Shown here: positions 42,001 through 45,337 of the stretch, in pieces
Layout: each line of letters begins with the position of its first letter
Numbering within the stretch: the stretch's first letter is position 1
NCBI GenBank assembly: GCA_963922455.1
Contig: CAWUIO010000051.1
Location: 1-45,337 of the forward strand
Source: CAWUIO01 sp963922455
GTDB lineage: Bacteria; Bacteroidota; Bacteroidia; Cytophagales; Microscillaceae
Direction: 5' to 3'
DNA length: 45,337 nt
Program-made: the position numbers and the translations under genes
The notes under the pieces: generated by a model
Databases searched by the model: none
What the model saw: only the letters and a program-made list of their open reading frames with translations
What the model was told of the DNA's origin: nothing

Positions 42001-44268
42001 TTAAGACTTGGCTAAGATCTGGCTTTTGTCCAACATGAAGGGTTGTTGGTATTGCCGCTCTCCCGTAGCCCGATATAAGGCATTGGCCAAAGCACCCAAA
42101 ATCGGGGGAGTAGTCGGTTCTCCCAGACCAGTTGGGTCAATCCCATTATCCACAAAATGTACTTCAATGGCTTTGGGAGCTTCTTTGTGCCGAATCATAC
42201 GGTATTTATCAAAGTTGCTTTGCTCGGGAGCTCCGTCTTTGAAGGTAACCTGACCGTACAAGCCCATCCCGATTCCATCTACGATGCCCCCTTCTGATAG
42301 GTTTTTGGCAGCGATGGGGTTTACTACAATTCCACAATCGATGGCACAGAAAACTTTATCAACGTAAGGGGTGTCTTTTTCCTTTTTCATGTCCAAGACC
42401 TGGGCTACGTAAGAATTATGGCAGTAATAGGCCGACACACCTCGGAATGTGTCCCCTTCGTTAGCTCCCTTCCAGGCAGATTTTTCCTTCACCAACTTCA
42501 AGACCCCGGCGTAACGGGCGGCATCGTAATCGTTTTCTTCTCCAACCGGATTTTTCTCAGCTTTCTCTAATAGTTCGATGCGAAAATCAATCGGATCTTT
42601 GCCCGCTTCCTCAGCCACTTCGTCTAAGAAAGACTGCTCAGCCCCGGCGATGAAATTGGAACGAGGTGCCCGGAAAGCCCCCGTCGTAATATTTGATTCT
42701 ACTACCCATTTTTCAGCTAAGTAGTTATCCACTGCTCCAGCTGGGAAACGGTTCTCAAAGATAGGGCTTTCAGGCACCCCACCGCCTTTTACGTGGAAAG
42801 CAATGAGATTATTCTCTTCATCCAATGCCGCTCGGTAAGTCACTTGATACATCGGACGGTAGGTACCTTGGGTCATATCATCTTCCCGGGTGTAAACCAA
42901 CTTGATCGGGGCTTTCATTCTTTGTGAAATGGCCGCAGCTTCTACCCCAAAGTGTCCATAAAGACGCCGTCCAAAGCCCCCCCCCATACGGGTCATTTGG
43001 ATATCTACTTGTTCTAAGGTCATACCCAAGCGGGCCGCGACCGTTTTTTCTAAGAACTCAGGCGTTTGGACGGGCCCCACCAATTCGGCCTTGGTATCCG
43101 TTACGTGGGCAAAGAAGTTTTGAGGCTCCATGGGGTTATGGGCCAAATAAGGAGCGGAGTAGGTTCGCTCTATGACTTTGGCTGCCTTACTGAAGGCTTC
43201 TTCTGGATTCCCGTCTTTTCGCGATGTCTCGGCAGACTTAGCTGCCAACTCATCCATTTTTTTAAGGTGGTCACTGGTACTTTCCAAACCAGCAGGATAC
43301 TTCACAGTCTCTTCATCTCCTCGGAACCCTGCGTATTTGAGTTCATAATCACCCGCAGGTTCCCATTCAACCTTGAGAGCTTTTTTGGCCTGCATTACTT
43401 CCCAAGTGCTATTGCCAACTACCACAACCATTTCAGGAAAAATGGTTGTCTCAAAGTAAGTCAATTCCTGGCCCTCTTTGAGCGATTCCAGTTTAAAGAT
43501 ATCCTGAATACCGGGCATTTTCTTGGCTTCACTATCGTCCATGGACTTAAATTTCATACCAAAAGCGGGAGGATGTACCACCATGGCAGTTAGCATACCC
43601 TCTTGCTTGTAGTCAAGGCCATACAAAGGCTTACCGGTCACAATATTTTTACCATCCACATTTTTGCGAGGGGTACCAATGATGCTGAAGTCCTTAGGAT
43701 CTTTTAAAGGCAGTTCTTCGGGGACTTCAATATCGACAGATTTGCTAGCCAATTCTCCGTATCCAGCCGATTTATTGGAAGCTTCGTGGTATAAAACACC
43801 TTCTTTGCTTGTGATCTCTTCGGCGGGAACTCCCCATTCTTTCGCAGCCGCTTCTTTTAGCATATGGCGGGCGGCGGCCCCGGCCATGCGAAGGCTCTTC
43901 CAGCCAAAACGGATTGACTGGCTACCTCCGGCAATTTGTCGTACAAAAATAGCAGTGTTTAATGGTGCTTGTTCTACTACGACATCATCCCAATTTACAT
44001 CCAATTCCTCGGCCACAATCATCGGCATAGAGGTTTTTACATTTTGGCCAATTTCAGGATTGGGCGACATGATAGTAACCATGCCATTATCGCCAATTTT
44101 GATGAATCCATTCATCTCAAACCACTCCTTGGGCATTTGGCGAACTTCCTCTTCGGTTTGGGGTTGGCAAGAGGCCAACCAGTTAAAGCTGATCATCAGG
44201 CCACCTCCGGCCAAAGCCGAGGTTTTCATGAATGAGCGACGGCCTACTCGAGTTTTTATGATCGACAT
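42001..44268 (-). CDS. Aldehyde oxidase/IorB-type molybdopterin subunit
   Basis: A 755-aa molybdenum-cofactor subunit of the xanthine oxidase family, like isoquinoline 1-oxidoreductase beta (IorB). The N-terminus has a twin-arginine signal (GRRSFMKTSALAGG), so it is exported folded by Tat. Molybdopterin-binding stretches include IAGGSQSIRFGW, RMGGGFGRRLYG, GAFRAPRSNFIAGAEQSF and GLGEPTTPP with the late Glu that acts in hydroxylation. It is paired with the iron-sulfur subunit 31 bp upstream on the same strand. The substrate is probably an aldehyde or N-heterocycle and cannot be told from sequence. No cofactor-insertion gene (XdhC-like) is adjacent. Confidence 0.93.
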   Translation of the reverse strand: MSIIKTRVGRRSFMKTSALAGGGLMISFNWLASCQPQTEEEVRQMPKEWFEMNGFIKIGDNGMVTIMSPNPEIGQNVKTSMPMIVAEELDVNWDDVVVEQAPLNTAIFVRQIAGGSQSIRFGWKSLRMAGAAARHMLKEAAAKEWGVPAEEITSKEGVLYHEASNKSAGYGELASKSVDIEVPEELPLKDPKDFSIIGTPRKNVDGKNIVTGKPLYGLDYKQEGMLTAMVVHPPAFGMKFKSMDDSEAKKMPGIQDIFKLESLKEGQELTYFETTIFPEMVVVVGNSTWEVMQAKKALKVEWEPAGDYELKYAGFRGDEETVKYPAGLESTSDHLKKMDELAAKSAETSRKDGNPEEAFSKAAKVIERTYSAPYLAHNPMEPQNFFAHVTDTKAELVGPVQTPEFLEKTVAARLGMTLEQVDIQMTRMGGGFGRRLYGHFGVEAAAISQRMKAPIKLVYTREDDMTQGTYRPMYQVTYRAALDEENNLIAFHVKGGGVPESPIFENRFPAGAVDNYLAEKWVVESNITTGAFRAPRSNFIAGAEQSFLDEVAEEAGKDPIDFRIELLEKAEKNPVGEENDYDAARYAGVLKLVKEKSAWKGANEGDTFRGVSAYYCHNSYVAQVLDMKKEKDTPYVDKVFCAIDCGIVVNPIAAKNLSEGGIVDGIGMGLYGQVTFKDGAPEQSNFDKYRMIRHKEAPKAIEVHFVDNGIDPTGLGEPTTPPILGALANALYRATGERQYQQPFMLDKSQILAKS

Positions 44269-44299
44269 ATCTCTGTAATTTTTTTGTTCTTGGTTTGGA

Positions 44300-44758
44300 T
44301 TAAGCGTTTTGGGCCGCAGTTTTGATGGCCGCTTTGATACGAGTGTAGGTTCCGCAACGGCAGATGTTACCGTTCATGGCAGCGTCAATATCCGCATCAC
44401 TCGGATTAGGGTTGTTTTTCAACAAGGATGCGGCATTCATAATTTGTCCGGCTTGGCAGTAGCCACACTGAGGTACATCGTGTTCTAGCCAAGCTTCTTG
44501 TAGCGGGTGGTCTCCCTTTTCGGAAAGGCCTTCAATGGTGGTGATTGCCTTCTCCCCTACTCGAGAAACCGGCAACTGGCAGGATCGCACAGCGTTACCA
44601 TCTATGTGGATAGTACAAGCTCCGCACTGGGCAATTCCGCAACCAAATTTAGTTCCAACCAAATCCAGGTGGTCTCGAAGTACCCATAGCATAGGGGTAG
44701 CCGGATCAACATCCACCTGCTGTTTTGTTCCGTTAATGTTTAATTCGAAGGTTGCCAT
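44300..44758 (-). CDS. IorA-type [2Fe-2S] subunit
   Basis: A 152-aa protein with two [2Fe-2S] domains: a plant-type ferredoxin cluster (FGCGIAQCGACTIHI, about 38-52, with a further Cys in RSCQLP) and an all-helical cluster (VPQCGYCQAGQI, CRCGTYTRIKAAI). This is the small subunit of two-subunit IorAB-type oxidoreductases, passing electrons from the molybdenum centre. It is the first gene of the pair with the molybdopterin subunit. There is no FAD subunit or cytochrome in the window. Confidence 0.93.
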   Translation of the reverse strand: MATFELNINGTKQQVDVDPATPMLWVLRDHLDLVGTKFGCGIAQCGACTIHIDGNAVRSCQLPVSRVGEKAITTIEGLSEKGDHPLQEAWLEHDVPQCGYCQAGQIMNAASLLKNNPNPSDADIDAAMNGNICRCGTYTRIKAAIKTAAQNA

Positions 44759-45064
44759 AAAATAATACCGATAATTGTAATTGAAAATTTAAGCTGTGTG
44801 AGCTGCTTGCCTAGGGCCTTGGTCTCCTGATTTGAAAAGTACTTTATAATAAGGCCCAGACTCTTTGCAATATACAATATTTCTGGATAAGACTGGAGGG
44901 GCTTGCTAAAGGGCATAGTAATTTGGATTTTATCCAAATTATCTGCTGAACAATCTGTTTAAAATGAAAACCCTGAAGCATTAATTTAAAGGCTCAAAAC
45001 ACATAAACATCTGCTTACCAGATTTTTAGAAGGGTTCAAGTTAAAAAATAATCCCCTTAAAACG
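44759..45064. other. 306-bp spacer between divergent genes, no clear feature
   Basis: AT-rich. A 65-codon minus-strand frame (44740-44937) overlaps the IorA start and has no family support. The only other possible signals are promoters for the two divergent genes. Confidence 0.4.
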
Positions 45065-45298
45065 ATGCAAGATTATGCATATGATGCGGTATTGCCCCTG
45101 CAAGTGGGGACGAATTTAATGAATGTAGAGCAAAACATCCACGTAAAACGGATTGAAATACACAAAGCAGCCCAAAGAACGTATACCTATACCCTCATGA
45201 AGTTGGACAAGAATCATGCATTTGTCGCCCAAGGTTTGATCGTGGGAACCAAATCTTTGCGAGCGAAAGGTGATACAGATACCTTAGAAACTGTTTAA
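45065..45298 (+). CDS. Hypothetical small protein
   Basis: A 77-aa soluble protein with no signal, containing VKRIEIHKAAQRTYTYTLMK and ending TDTLETV. The start ATG is well placed after an AT-rich spacer. No family recognised. It is complete, ending 39 bp before the window edge. Confidence 0.5.
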   Translation: MQDYAYDAVLPLQVGTNLMNVEQNIHVKRIEIHKAAQRTYTYTLMKLDKNHAFVAQGLIVGTKSLRAKGDTDTLETV

Positions 45299-45337
45299 GT
45301 TTATTTTTTGTCGGCGAAAAGGGTCAGTTTGGGGTTC

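Noticed and set aside
43664..44278. A 204-codon plus-strand frame antisense to IorB
   Set aside because: Shadow of the molybdopterin subunit; no start context or family support.
44740..44937. A 65-codon minus-strand frame upstream of IorA
   Set aside because: It overlaps the IorA start, lies in AT-rich spacer and shows no family signal.

Overview
The window looks like chromosomal DNA of a Bacteroidota bacterium, most likely of the Cytophagales/Saprospirales side, though I cannot place it more finely. Supporting signs: a two-component regulator-propeller histidine kinase, Rhs tips with the typical Bacteroidota core (YNPGIAKFLSVDPLT), split transketolase, LytTR regulator, DUF58/BatD/BatA genes, IorA/IorB-type oxidoreductase, TACTTTTG motifs fitting the Bacteroidota -7 consensus (TAnnTTTG), and no clear Shine-Dalgarno sites. 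No rRNA, convincing tRNA, CRISPR array or integrase was seen.

Region 1 (1-4.7 kb) is an AT-rich accessory island read on the minus strand. A secreted hypothetical protein is followed, directly and in frame after its stop codon, by an orphan Rhs core tip with an unrecognised C-terminal toxin-like domain. Its stop overlaps (ATGA) the start of a lipoprotein containing two ExbD-like domains, which by position is the candidate immunity protein. Further on lies an orphan immunity-like gene (DUF1629/Imm11-like) bracketed by two identical 213-bp elements with hairpin-capped inverted termini. A decayed second copy of the Rhs junction sits at the left edge.

Region 2 (4.9-20.4 kb) is mostly housekeeping: a DUF58-BatD-BatA operon without MoxR, the transketolase C-terminal subunit, a LytTR response regulator, riboflavin synthase, an ABC-F ATPase, a TPR lipoprotein, a small coiled-coil protein, a 1162-aa hybrid-type sensor kinase, a DUF427 protein, an FAD-dependent oxidoreductase and a small lipoprotein.

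Region 3 (20.5-30.4 kb) is rich in envelope and hydrolase genes: a PAF-acetylhydrolase-like membrane hydrolase, two probable outer-membrane barrels, a zinc-ribbon/TerB protein, a secreted HExxH protein, a VOC-family protein, a coiled-coil protein and a class C beta-lactamase-fold hydrolase. A frameshifted DUF1348 remnant lies between genes at 25.2 kb.

Region 4 (30.7-45.3 kb) holds an ECF sigma factor with a candidate membrane anti-sigma partner and a secreted paralogue of that partner's outer domain, a large BNR/sortilin-like secreted protein, a GT39-like glycosyltransferase with a sulfotransferase, a PhaC-like hydrolase with a cysteine nucleophile, and an IorB/IorA molybdenum oxidoreductase.

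The most striking feature of the whole window is a family of nine intergenic repeats of about 130 bp, in both orientations, with fixed conserved blocks and a terminal stem whose two arms co-vary between copies. This looks like a selected, structured mobile or RNA element.
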